Source: Staphylotrichum longicolle
Lineage: Eukaryota > Ascomycota > Sordariomycetes > Sordariales > Chaetomiaceae
NCBI GenBank assembly: GCA_019096155.1
Contig: JAHCVI010000006.1
Location: forward strand, 1,798,001-1,862,000
Direction: 5' to 3'
DNA length: 64,000 nucleotides
The notes under the pieces are model-generated. The model was given only the letters and a program-made list of their open reading frames with translations. It was not told the origin of the DNA and searched no databases. Numbering within the stretch: position 1 is the first letter of the stretch; every line of letters starts with the position of its first letter. This document shows, in pieces, positions 44,046-56,006 of this stretch. The translations under genes were made by a program, and so were the position numbers.

Positions 44046-47000
44046 ATGGTTGCCTCCTCCGACAGCCCTGTTCCCAATGGCAGCCATTTCCACAAGACCA
44101 ATGGGAACAGTAGTGCTGAAGCGGATCATAACCTCCGGCCGGGCGCTGTGGTCCCCGAGCCTATCGCCATTTGTGGGATTGGCCTCCGCCTGCCTGGTGG
44201 TATTCGCAACGGCGAGGACTTTTGGGAGTTGCTCGTGAACGGGCGAGATGCCCGTGGTGAGATACCCTCCACCCGCTTTTCCATCGACGGCTTTGACGCT
44301 TCTCTGGCCGGCCAGGGGGCTCTCAAGGCCAGACATGGCTATTTTCTTGAGGATGACCTCACTCGGCTCGACACATCCTTCTTCTCCATGTCCAAGACTG
44401 AGATCGAGTGGTGCGACCCGCAACAACGCCTTCTCCTGGAAGTTGTGCGCGAGTGCCTCGATGATGCCGGCGAACTCGACTACCGAGGCCAGCCCGTCGG
44501 GTGCTATGTCGGCACATTCGGCCAGGACTGGCAAGAAATGACCATGAGAGACGCGCAAAGTATGGGCGGCTACACCATGATGGGGTGTGGCGACCTGGTC
44601 TTAGCGAATCGTGTTTCGTACGAGTTTGACTTGCGAGGTCCAAGGTATGAATGAATCCATTCTTTCCGTTCTTCTTTGGAGATACTGACTTTGCGTCTTA
44701 GTTTGGTCCTCAAGACAGGTTGCTCTGCCTCGCTGGCTGCGCTGCACGAAGCATGCCGGGCGCTGCAGTCAGGGGATGCGTCAGCCGCTGTTGTCGGCGG
44801 CACCAGCCTCATCTTGGGTCCTACCACCACCGCGATTCTTTTCAATGAGGGTGTCCTGTCTCCGGACAGCTCTTGCAAAACGTTTGACGCCTCTGCGAAC
44901 GGCTTCGCACGGGCTGAAGGAATTACAGCCATTTACATCAAGCGTCTCAGGGACGCCTTGCGCGATGGAAATCCTGTCCGAGCAGTGATCCGTGGCACAG
45001 CATCTAACAGCGATGGTCGCAGTCAGGGACTGATGAGTCCCAGCACCGAGGCACATGAAGCTCTAATGCGAAAGGTCTACCGACAAGCGGGATTGGACCC
45101 TCTTGAAACTGCGTTTGTTGAGGTTTGTGAACCTACCCCTATACACCAGGGTACAGACATTGATGGATCTAGTGCCACGGAACGGGAACCGCAATAGGTG
45201 ACCCTATCGAGACGCGAGCCGTGGGCAATGTCTTTGGTGACAAAGGTGTCTACATCGGCTCTGTCAAGCCCAACATCGGTCACTCTGAGGGTTGCTCCGG
45301 CATCACCAGCGTCATCAAGGCTGTGCTAGCGTTGGAACATCGCATGATCCCGCCCAATATCAAGTTCCAGGAGCCCAATCCCAAGAGTATGACAGCCTCG
45401 CCCCGTTTGACCTTAGCTGTTACTCACACATCCGCTCGACTTGCAGTTCCCTTTGCGGAGAAGAAATTGACGGTTCCACTTAAGCCTACCGTGTTTCCCA
45501 AAGGACGCGCTGAGAGAATCAGTGTCAACTCATTTGGCATTGGTGGCTCCAACGCGCACGTACGTATTCTGACTGCCACCTCAACGCTTTATCTTACCGT
45601 GACAGGTCATCATCGAATCCTCTCGGCCACACCTGCACAGCACATATCCCATCACTAATGGCGTGAATGGCGCCAGCAAGGGGTCCGGACCACAGCTACT
45701 CGTTTTCTCAGCAAACTCGTCGCCATCTCTGAATCTCCAGATCGATGCTTTCAAGAGCTACACCTCGGAGCATCCAGAACAGCTCAAGAATATTGGGTAC
45801 ACACTTGCTCTTCGCCGAGAAAAACTTCCGAACAGAGCATTTGCGGTCGTCCAGGACGGCGAGTTTATTGAGACATCACTCACAACCAAGGCCCCAGCAT
45901 CTGTCCCGACCATCGCCATGGTTTTCAGCGGCCAGGGCGCACAGTGGCCCGGGATGGGCCGTGAGCTCGTCCTCAGCAACCCTTCATTTCGACAGGACAT
46001 CATTCACATGGATAGCATCTTGCAAGGCTTGCAGATCCCGCCTAGCTGGTCAATTCTTGGTATGTCTGGCTCTGTGAACCGGGAATAGAAGGTGGAATTG
46101 CGAAGCTGAACAATCGCACAGAGGAACTTCTGAAGCCCGAAGACCAGAGCCAGCTCCACCGGGCGGAACTCGCCCAACCCTTGTCGACAGCGCTTCAGAT
46201 TGCCCTGGTGCGCCAGTTCGAACGTGTTGGCATCACCCCGTCGGCTGTCGTTGGCCACTCGAGTGGCGAGATTGCAGCGGCGTATACCGCCGGGTATGTG
46301 TCCCTCGAATATGCCATTGCGCTCGCATACTACCGAGGCTATGTGAGCACACACGGCGTTGCCGCCCGTCAGGGAGGTATGATGGCCGCCGTCGGACTTG
46401 GGGCCGCCGATGTCTCGCGTTTTCTGCAACCTGGGGTGTGCGTGGCATGCGAGAACAGCCCAAAGAGCACCACCATCTCTGGCGATGGCAAGGCCGTCCA
46501 GAGTGTTCTGGCTGCTGTTCAGCAAGAATATCCCGACGTGCTGGCTCGGCCCTTGAAGGTCGACATGGCGTACCATTCCCGTAGGTATCCCCCGAACAAG
46601 CTCTGCAAAGCCACTACTAACAAAGTTATCAGATCATATGGCGGGACTTGCAACCGAGTATCTTGATCTTCTGCACGGAGAAGACAGCATTACGCCGTGG
46701 AACGCCAAACAAGAGCGGGGCAAAGCCCTCTTCTTTTCCAGCGTCACAACAAAGCACATTAAGGATGCCTCCGGCCTGGCCTCTCCGTATTACTGGACCA
46801 TTAACCTGGTGTCGCCAGTCCGGTTCGATGGCACAGTCTCCAACCTCCTCGCTCACTATCGCCGGACCGAATGCCCAAATCTCTTGCTCGAGATTGGACC
46901 ACACTCAGCACTGGCAGGACCCCTACGGCAAATTTGTGAGGCGGCCGCCCGACCTTACAATTATGTCCCCTCACAGATTCGCGGCAAAGACGCCTCGGCC

Positions 47001-50000
47001 AGCTTCTTGTCTGCGCTGGGCAAACTGTACCAGGAATCAGTTTCCATAGACTGGAAGTCGCTGTATCCAGAGGGCAGCAAAGCGATCTCTGGACTGCCGA
47101 CGTACCCCTGGGACCACAGCAGCGGGCCGTTCTGGTACGAAAGCCGTTTATCCAAAGACTGGAGAACGCGCCGATTCCCTCCGCACTGTCTGCTCGGCGT
47201 GCGTGTTGTTGAGTCGCCGGACAACGCGCCGCAATGGCGTAACATCCTAAACTTGGAACACGTGTCCTGGCTCAGCGACCACAAGGTGCGCAAGGACGTC
47301 GTATTCCCGTTTGCAGCCTATGTGGCCATGGCTGGCGAGGCCGTCCGGCAGGTGACCGGGTGTGAGACGGGGTATCGCCTCCGTCACGTCGTCGCCCGCA
47401 CCGCGCTGCTCGTGACCGACACCGACCCCGTGGAGATGGTTACGGCTCTGCGTCCGCAAAGACTCACGGATTCGGAAGCCTCGGCGTGGTTTGACTTTGC
47501 CATTGCTTCGTACACGGGATCAACGTGGGTAAAACACTGCGAGGGACAAGTGATGCCCCTGAACCAAGTCCCGTCCCCAACATTTAAGGTGCGCGAGGAA
47601 AACCTTCCTCGAAAAGTAACAAAGACACGGTTGTATGACGCGATGGCCCGCGCCGGCATCATCTTTGGGCCGGAGTTCCAGCGCCTCACAGACATCTCGG
47701 CTTCAGTCACAGAACGCGTTGCGCAAGCCCGCCTCGTCCAGGCAAGCGGCTCAACGAGAACGTTTCCGGGGCCGCTGCACCCCGCAGAGATCGACGCCTG
47801 CATTCAACTTCTTCTTGTCGCCAACATTCAGGGCCTCTGTCGGAACTTTCAGGAGCTGGTCGTCCCAACGCTCATCGAGCACATCGAGATTTCCCACGGG
47901 ACTGATGAGATGCATGTCCGGGCGACGAACACCAAGCAAGGGCACAGCTCGGCCACAGTGGAGTGCGTGACAGACGACAACCAAGTGGCACTGCGTATCT
48001 CCGGCCTCCAGGTCACGCCCCTGGCCGGGGAAGATGATCCAACCAAAGATTCCTCTGCGGCATCCGACGTCCACGCTGCTGCTCGCCTGCAATGGCTGCC
48101 CGACTTCGACTTTGCTCCCGTCGGCCAGCTCATCAAACCCCCTGTCTGCGGCAGAACCGAGCGAGAACTCCACGAAGCCATCGCCCTGCTCTGCATCCTC
48201 GAATCCGCCGACAAGCTCGCCGGCCTTACCCCCTGCCAACCGCACTTTTCCAAGTACCGCGACTGGCTCAGCCTGCAAATCACCACCGCCCGAACCACCG
48301 CCTACCCCCTCGTCCCCCAAGCCGCCTCATACACCGCCCTGACCCCGTCCGAACGCCAGGCCTGCCTCGATGACACCCTCTCCACCCTGCTCGCCCGCCC
48401 AGGCAACCACGCCGCCGCGCTGGGCCTCAAACGCATCAGCGACCACGCGCCCGAGCTCTTCACCGGCTCCCGCGATGCTCTCGACCTGCTGATGCAAGAC
48501 GACCTGCTCACCGAGATCTACAACGAGGAGCCCTTCGACTACAGCGCGTTCGTGCGCCTGCTGTCGCACACGCGCCCGGACCTGCGCATCCTCGAGGTCG
48601 GCGCCGGCACCGGCGGCACCACCGAGTTGGTCCTCCGCCACCTGGCGCCCCTCGAGGGCGACGGCGGGCTGCCGGGCTACGCGCAGTACACGTTCACCGA
48701 CGTCTCAGCGGGCTTCTTCCCGCAGGCGCGGGAGCGGTTCGCGTACGCGCCGAACGTGGAGTTTCGCGAGCTCGATGTGTCGCGGGACGCGGTGGGTCAG
48801 GGGTTCGAGGCCGGGGCGTATGACTTGGTGCTGGCGGCGAATGTGGTGCACGCGACGCCGTGTTTGAGGGAGACGCTGGCGAATATCCGGCCGTTGCTAA
48901 AGAAGGATGGGATGCTGTTGCTGACGGAAATCTCGACCGTCGCGAGGATGCCGGCGTATATTTTTGGTAACTTTTCCGGGTGGTGGTTGGGCGAGGCGGA
49001 CGATCGCCTCTGGGAGCCGCATGTGCTGCCCGAGCGGTGGGACGAGGAGCTCAAGGCGGCGGGATACACGGGGACTGAGGTCGTCGTGCGGGATGATGAG
49101 ATGCCGTACCAGGTCAACGCGGTGATCATGTCCAAGCCCAGGGTCGAGGAGGTCGAGCCTGCTGAAAAGGCTGTCACGGTTCTGTGTCAAAACCCTGATA
49201 GCGGTCCAGCGGCGTCGCTCATCTCTGGCCTCGCGGAAGAGGGATGGGATGTTGCGCCATACAAGCTGGGAGGAGAGCTCCCGCCTGCCGGGCAAAACTT
49301 GATCACCTGCCTGGATCTCGAGACACACTTCTTCGAACAGGAAACGCTTACAGAAGACAACTTCGCCGCTTTCCAAACCCTCTTGCGCCACGTCAAAGAC
49401 GGGAATGGTCACATCCTCTGGCTGTCCCCTCCATACCAGGTCGACTGCCACGACCCGCGCGGCGCCCAGTCACTGGGCCTGATGCGGACCATCCGCGGCG
49501 AGCTCGGTCTCCCCCTCTTCACCCTCGAGCTCGACTACGAACGCGAACAACCCCACGCGGCACGCCTCATATCCTCCGTCTTCTCTAAAAAGGTCGTCAA
49601 CGCCCAGCCCACCACCACCCTCAACCCCGACCGCGAGTTCGCCATCTCCAACGGCCGCGTCCTCACCAGCCGCTACCACCCCTTCCCGCTCTCCCATCCA
49701 CCCAGCACGCCCAACAACCCCCAGAAGAACAACAACGCCAGTGACCTCCCCACAACCAAAACCCTCCACATCCCCCACCCCGGCACCCTCTCCACCCTGT
49801 CCTGGCACACCCATCCCCTCCCGGCCACCCTCCTGGCCAACCTCATCGAAGTCAAAACCGCCGCCGCAGCCCTCAACTTCCGCGACATCCTCCTCGCCAC
49901 CGGCGCCCTGCTCCCGCCACCCACAGACACAGACGCAACCAATCCCAGCCCTGGCCCCGGCCCGGACCTCGGCCTCGAGGCCTCAGGCACGATCACCCGC

Positions 50001-52209
50001 GTCGGCGCCGCCGTGACGGGGTTCGCGGCAGGCGACCGCGTGATGCTCCTCTCCCCGCAGAGCACGCTCACGACGCGGCTGGTCCTGGACCCGGCCACGA
50101 CGCCGGTCGTCAAGATCCCCGCTGAGGGGCGCATGGCAGCGGCGGGCGTAGAAGACCTGGCCGCGCTGGCGGGGGTGCCGGTGTGCTTCGTCACGGCGCT
50201 GTACGCACTTGTGGAGGTGGGTCGCCTGAAGAAGGGGATGACGGTGCTGGTGCATTCGGCGTGTGGCGGGGTGGGGTTGGCGGCGGTGCAGGTCTGTCGG
50301 GCGGTGTTGGGCGGGGTGGAAGGGGTGTTTGCTACGGTGGGCAGCGAGGAGAAGAAGGCGTTCTTGGTGGAGAGGATGGGGGTGGGGAGGGAGAGGGTGT
50401 TTGGGTCGCGGGATGGCGGGTTTGTGGAGGGGGTGATGAGGGAGACGGGTGGGAGGGGCGTGGATTTGGTGTTGAATTCGCTGTCGGGGGAGTTGCTGCA
50501 TGAGAGCTGGAGGTGTGTGGCGAGTTATGGGATGATGCTCGAGTTGGGAAAGAGGGATCTGATCGGCGCGGGGAGGCTGGACATGGCGCCGTTTTTGGCG
50601 AACCGAGCGTATGCCGGTGTTGACCTGCATCGGATCATGTGTGAGCGGCCAGAGACGGTGCGAGAGTAAGTGCAATCTCCTACCAACTGTTCGTCGAGAT
50701 GGTGTTTACTGACTCGATCTCCAGCGTTCTCTCGCAATATGTCGACATGTACAACCAGGACCTGCTTCACCTGCCGGATGCCGCACAATACTTTGACGCC
50801 GCCGATGCCGAGCAGGCTTTCCGACATATGCAAAACGGCGCTCATCTTGGCAAAGTTGTCGTGACCATGCCGGAGGACGACGCTCAACTTGACGCCGTCC
50901 CGTACCAAGCACCGCTTACGCTTGACCCGGAGGCCACGTACCTGTTGGTTGGTGGTTCCCAGGGACTTGGAGCTTCTCTCGCCACATGGCTCGTGGAGAA
51001 CGGAGCCAGGGATTTGACCGTTTTGTCTCGCGCGTCTGGCGTCAGCCCTCAGAGCAAGGCGCTCTTTGAAGAGCTTCGAGACATGGGCTGCTCCGTGAAC
51101 GCCGTGGCCGGGAGCGTAGAGTCTAAAGAAGACATCGAGACGGCAATTCGCAGCTCCGGAAAGCCCGTCAAGGGCGTCTTCCAACTCGCCATGGTTCTCA
51201 ATGTGAGTCTTCTTTTCCCCCATCCATCACGTCTTCCAGGGCAACGAGGCTGACTCACATAACCACGCAGGACGGTCCTTTCCTTGACATGAACTGGGCC
51301 CAGTGGAACGGGACACTCGGCCCCAAGGTCAAAGGAACGTGGAACCTGCACGAAGCACTGGCGGACCAGCCCCTCGACTTCTTCTGGATGGCCAGCTCGC
51401 TTGTCACCATCATTGACGAACCAGGCCAGGGGAACTACTCGGCTGGCTGTGCCTTCCTGGAGGCCTTCTGCCAGTACCGTCACTCTCTCGGGCTTCCCGC
51501 CACTGTGCTCAACATCTGCCCTGTCGACGGGGTGGGGTACGTGGCCGAGAACCTGCATGCGCGCCGGAACATGAAGGCGCAGGGCATCTACAGCCTGGGC
51601 GAGCACGAATTCCTAGATTTCGTCCGGTTCAACCTCCTACAAGCGCAGACAAGCGTTGGTGCCACAAAAGATGGCAATACTGAACCCACAGCCTTCACAA
51701 CACCGTGGGAAAACCACAGCCAAATGGTCATGGGCCTCCGGTCGGACTCAGACATCCACCTCGACGACCCAAACAACCGCACGAGCTGGCGCCGCGACCG
51801 GCGCATGGGCAGGTATCACAACGTCCAGCCCGAAACGACTGACACGGGGGCTGCGTCCGGCGCGAGCCCGCTGACGCAGTTCCTCGACCGTGCCCTCTCT
51901 GCCGGGTTGGAGCCAGAAGGGCTCCTTGCGATGTTGACCGAGACCGAGAACGCTGCTTTCCTGGCGCGTCAGCTCGGTCAGAGAATCTATGAGCTGATCT
52001 TGAAGCCGGTGGAAAATGTGGAAGAGATCGACACACGTCTGACGCTCGCACAAATTGGATTGGACTCGCTGATGGCGATTGAGTTGAGGAGGTGGCTGCG
52101 GCGCGTCGTTGGGGTTGCCGTCAGTGTTCTGGAGATCATGGGGTCGGGGTCGTTGATCCAGCTGAGTGGGCTGGTGGCCAACAAACTGGCGGAAAAGATC
52201 ACGAAGTAA
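44046..52209 (+). CDS. Highly reducing type I polyketide synthase (KS-AT-DH-MT-ER-KR-ACP)
   Basis: Iterative multidomain enzyme of about 2,569 residues. Exons: 44046-44644, 44702-45122, 45173-45386, 45447-45559, 45606-46059, 46122-46580, 46633-50665, 50725-51202 and 51271-52209, all in frame. KS (about 38-450) has Cys 207 in KTGCSASLAALH, His 342 in ECHGTGTAIGDP and His 377 in KPNIGHSEG. AT (from about 555) has FSGQGAQWPGMG and Ser 647 in GHSSGE. DH (about 938-1240) has His 970 and Asp 1141 in DACIQ, but the HxxxGxxxxP glycine is Lys (HKVRKDVVFP). MT has ILEVGAGTGG (1406-1415). ER (about 1796-2110) has SACGGVGLAAVQ. KR (from about 2165) has VGGSQGLG, MASSLVT and GNYSAG. ACP carries phosphopantetheine Ser 2523 (GLDSL). 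There is no thioesterase, reductase or condensation domain, so release needs another enzyme. The predicted product is a reduced, C-methylated chain; structure cannot be told. No transcription factor, P450 or oxidoreductase is adjacent. Confidence 0.95.
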
Positions 52210-52630
52210 CAGAGGTGATAAATAATCTGCTGGACTATTGTGATCAGCAGTGAGGTTGATGAAGGAAGGTTCTTTGGTTGTAACGGAGTATGGGAGACTT
52301 TATATCGCTGGAATCGAATGCTTCGCTGAATTTTTAAACTGATCTGAACACGGGATTGCCACGCCTGAACCCTCGTTCCTCGCGTCCTTGCCCCCCTTGG
52401 CGACGATCGACTGCGGGATCGGCGCTGCTCCCTGTTTGGACGCGCGGAAGGTGTGTTGTTTCAACATTCATGCCCTCTCGGCAGCCTTTGGTACTTCAAG
52501 GGCGGCGGCGCGGAACGCAGGCAAGAACTTTGACAGTCACTGGTGAGCGAATCTTGTCGTACTTGCTCTGAAGCTCGGCAGCGCAGTGAAACACGTCAAC
52601 AAGACTTTCCTCCTCGGCATCCATGACGTT
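52210..52630. other. Intergenic between convergent PKS and 2EXR pseudogene
   Basis: About 420 bases; nothing recognised. Confidence 0.4.
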
Positions 52631-53548
52631 CTACGTGTCTCTTCGGTTCGAGTCAACCTCGTAATAGGTGCCACCGTGTCCAGGAAAGGTCGGCGTTGTC
52701 CGAGGAGGTGCTTGGACTCCTGGCAAGAGTCGGATGGAGTGGTCGAGAAGATAGATTTCCTCCAGAGCCGGCATGTTGTACGGCCACAGGTGTTGGAGGC
52801 CAAGTCTCTGAATGTAGGGGAGTGGGTCCCGTACCCAACGACCGTCAAGCCAACGGTCGTACAGGAAAGCGACCCGTTTCACTCTGAAAAAAGCGGGACA
52901 GATTTGCAGCAGGTCGGGGCATTGCTCGGTCACGGCCCCGGGGAGCTGCTCCCAGCGGTAGTTGACTGCATCGTACCGTCGGTTGAGATCGGCGACCAAC
53001 ACGACCTGCCTCTTGCGCCGCGGGCAGTATCCAAAAAAGGGGAAGAAGGGCGCCCCCAGCAACTCCGGACGGGCGAGGCAGATGATGTCCTCGGACAGAT
53101 TGAAGCGCTTGAGAAAGTCGCAACTCATCCCGGACAGCTGTGTCCAGCCACTCGCCGCCCGTCTGCTGAACAACTGCCGAAGCGTCCGGTTGACAGCGTC
53201 TGTCGCTTCGGCGCAGACTCCTGCCAGCGCCTTGAGCTGCCACCAAGCAGCGTACTGAGGCATGCCAGTCGGCACCCTATCCGCAACGGGGCCCCAGTAC
53301 ACCATCCTTCCGCGATATCCCCGAATGAACGAGATGATGGTTTCCCGCGGCAGATTGCCTTGGTAACAGTAGAGTAGCCAGGCGATCCATTCATGTTCGA
53401 TGCGGAGGTTCGAGTTTCGCCGCCAGAGTCGGGTGTACTGGAATGAAGGGGTCGTGAGGATGTCCTTTGCTGCAAATTCCTAAATCGCATCGCGCAGCTC
53501 TCTCGGGAGACTCTGGAACTGTGGAAATGTCGTTGGCGGAGCTGTCAT
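52631..53548 (-). pseudogene. 2EXR-domain gene with an in-frame nonsense codon
   Basis: A minus-strand frame from the ATG at 53548 to 52631 spans about 305 codons. The start, TFPQFQSLPRELRDAI, is a textbook 2EXR opening, but the next codon (53482-53480) is TAG where the family has the Trp of IW. After it the same frame continues without a break for over 280 codons (EFAAKDILTTPSFQYTRLWR, later EEIYLLDHSIRLLPG). A TGG to TAG change is the simplest reading. Translation could restart at the Met at 53305, yielding a domainless 224-residue product, so residual expression is possible. It may be a distant paralogue of the gene at 38017. It converges on the PKS. Confidence 0.75.
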
Positions 53549-56006
53549 CTTGGCCAGGCACTGCAGTGGTCGTGAACTTGCGACGGCGTGGATCGGACGG
53601 GGAGAGGTTCGAGGGCAGGGCCGTGTGAAGGGAGAGGGCTAGGAGCTGTTTGTAAACCAGAAAAGGAACTTGAAACGGATTGGTGTCGGTGGGAAGAATG
53701 GACATTTCGGGCTGGCTCCTTTGTGAACAGGGAAGCTGACCAGAGTAGAGTTCCTTCCATTATTATTGCAAGCCCTCCCCGACCGGGAAGGGGCAGTCTG
53801 TGGTGAACAGTCTTGTTGTCTGGGCAGTTGTGGCTTCCAGGCTTCCATTGCTGACCTCGGCCAGGGATCGACAACTCCAAGCTCACGCTGCTCCATTCTT
53901 GCTCCATTCTGTCTTTCTTTTGCAAACCGTTTCTGGTTCCTCGCACTCTGCTCCGGCGGCCCACATCGCCGGTTCACGTAAGCTTCCGTCCTTCCTTCAG
54001 GCCCTGGAGCTACCGCATGATCCCAGTTCCACGGATTGAAGAGGTAAATGTGGGTGTCTGTTCCAGACCACTGCGGCTCGTGAGCTTGTGAAGATGCTAC
54101 GCGTAGCTCGTAGCCGCGGCGCTAGCAAAATTTTACCCACTTGGCGATGGCTACGAAGAACCCATTGATTGCCTTGCCTGGGAGCGGGAGTGGAGATGCG
54201 GGAAATAAGGCTTCCGTGACTCTGCAGGGCTGACCCAATGAGGCATGAGGGCACGCGAGGCGGTGTGGTTGGCTTGCATTGCAGGGCTCCCGGTCGGGCT
54301 GCAAGTTGGCATGCACGCGGCTTGCCGTTTGCCGTTTTGCCGTTGACAGCGACCTACCCAGGGACCCAGGACTCGGGGACCTTGGCCAAGGCTACCTATC
54401 GATAGACATGACACGAAACACCAAACACGAAACACGTGGAACAGAAGAATTCGATTCATTCAAGTCTGCGTGCGTTACAAAGTCTTGAGAAGGGCCGACC
54501 CGCAACAATGGAAGCCGCCAAGGTGCTGCAGACTGCTTGGTGCCTTGAGGTATGGAGAATGTCCATGGGGACCCTGGAAGCCGCAGGGCTTGAATCGCAG
54601 TTCGGATCAGGTCCCTTGGCTTTCGTCTGAGCCAACAGGCGCTGCCAATCTGACACACGTGCCTGCTCACCCGACATGAAGCTGCCCCGCAGATAGGCGC
54701 AGGGCAGAACCGAAAAGCGCTGCACCACCGTCATCGCACTTGCCCGCTGTGGTGTGACGACGTCAAAATTTCTTCGAAAGTGCGGTTTCCTTCCTGGAAG
54801 CAACCAATTCGGCGGGCGCCCAACCGTCACTGCATCATTGCAATCCAGCTTCTGCTAGCCATCAGCTGATGATCAGAAACCGTCCTCTGTCTGCTGCGCA
54901 GCTATTGATCCCCATCGCAACGACCCCTCCACAAATGAACTTTCCTTCTTGCACGTGGGGAAGCAGCCTCCCAGACGCCAAGACTTCCAAGCCAAACGCG
55001 CATCGCAAGCGCCGTTTGGGGGCTCGGGAATCTGTTATTCAAGGATGAGAATTAACGAGTTTTCGCAGAACTTGGCACTTTGATTTGATGGCTCGCTAAC
55101 CAAATCCAACATTTGGACATCCGCTCTCTTTGTGCCGTGCTCGAGCCGCGAAGCGGGGTGTCCGGACCCGGTCTTGGCGGGCTTGGCCGGAGGGATGGGC
55201 GACCTGGAGATCCTGCATGCCCTGCCCGGAAAGCCGACTCCCGGGATGGCAATGAAGGCTTATCGCTAAGAGTTGCCCCCGCGCCGAACATGACGACATG
55301 GTCGCCACACAGACGAATGAGTCGAGACAATGGGCGGCAGACACCGAGCCACGCGCACGCTGGTAGGTGTTGACGGTGTTGACGGCGGCTGGGCGTCGAG
55401 GCAACCGGAGCGTGGAATCATGAAATAAATGACGGACGCCGAGGAGAATTCGAGCTACTCCCTACTAACGCCGCCCACATTCTGCAAGTCTCTGAAACTC
55501 TCTGCGCACTCTCTGCGCGCTCTGTGCAGCCAACCCCGAGCCCAACCCACTCTCTGCGACGGAAACGGCACCGAGGATCCAGCAACGCCAAGGTTGCCGA
55601 GATGCCAAGGGCTGCACATCCGGGTCGACCTTCCAGCATTGGGCAAACCAGAAGGCTCCGTCAACTGCTGTGGGTGTCTAGTGTCCCGAGGGGCGGAATC
55701 GATGCTTGCCAGCCAAGACCGCTGATGGAGGACGTTTTGTGGGTCGTCGTTGCTTGGATGTCTCGACGCTGCCGTATATGACATTGGACGCCCCCAATCT
55801 TGCGGCTCGGCGGCGGAGCTTGTCTGTTCACTCGAACATCTGCCGTCTTCTCTTGCAGATTGGCCCTTGGCAGCACCGTTGTGCCGGATTTGTGCCTGAA
55901 CCTGCTGCTGGGACTTGACTCGGTCTGCGTACCACCACCGTCCGAACAACACGAGGTTGTCTGATCCAGCCACGCCACGTGCGGATTTCCTGACACCGCC
56001 ACGAAA
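53549..56006. other. 2.5 kb without a supportable gene
   Basis: Short overlapping frames only. The segment at about 55480-55560 has a repeated ctctctgcgc motif. It probably contains the promoter of the ATPase at 56007; no TATA box is convincing. Confidence 0.35.

Noticed and set aside
46060..46088. 29-base intron in the PKS AT domain
   Set aside because: Too short. The acceptor at 46120-46121 gives a 62-base intron with a CTGAAC branch site and a better conserved protein join.
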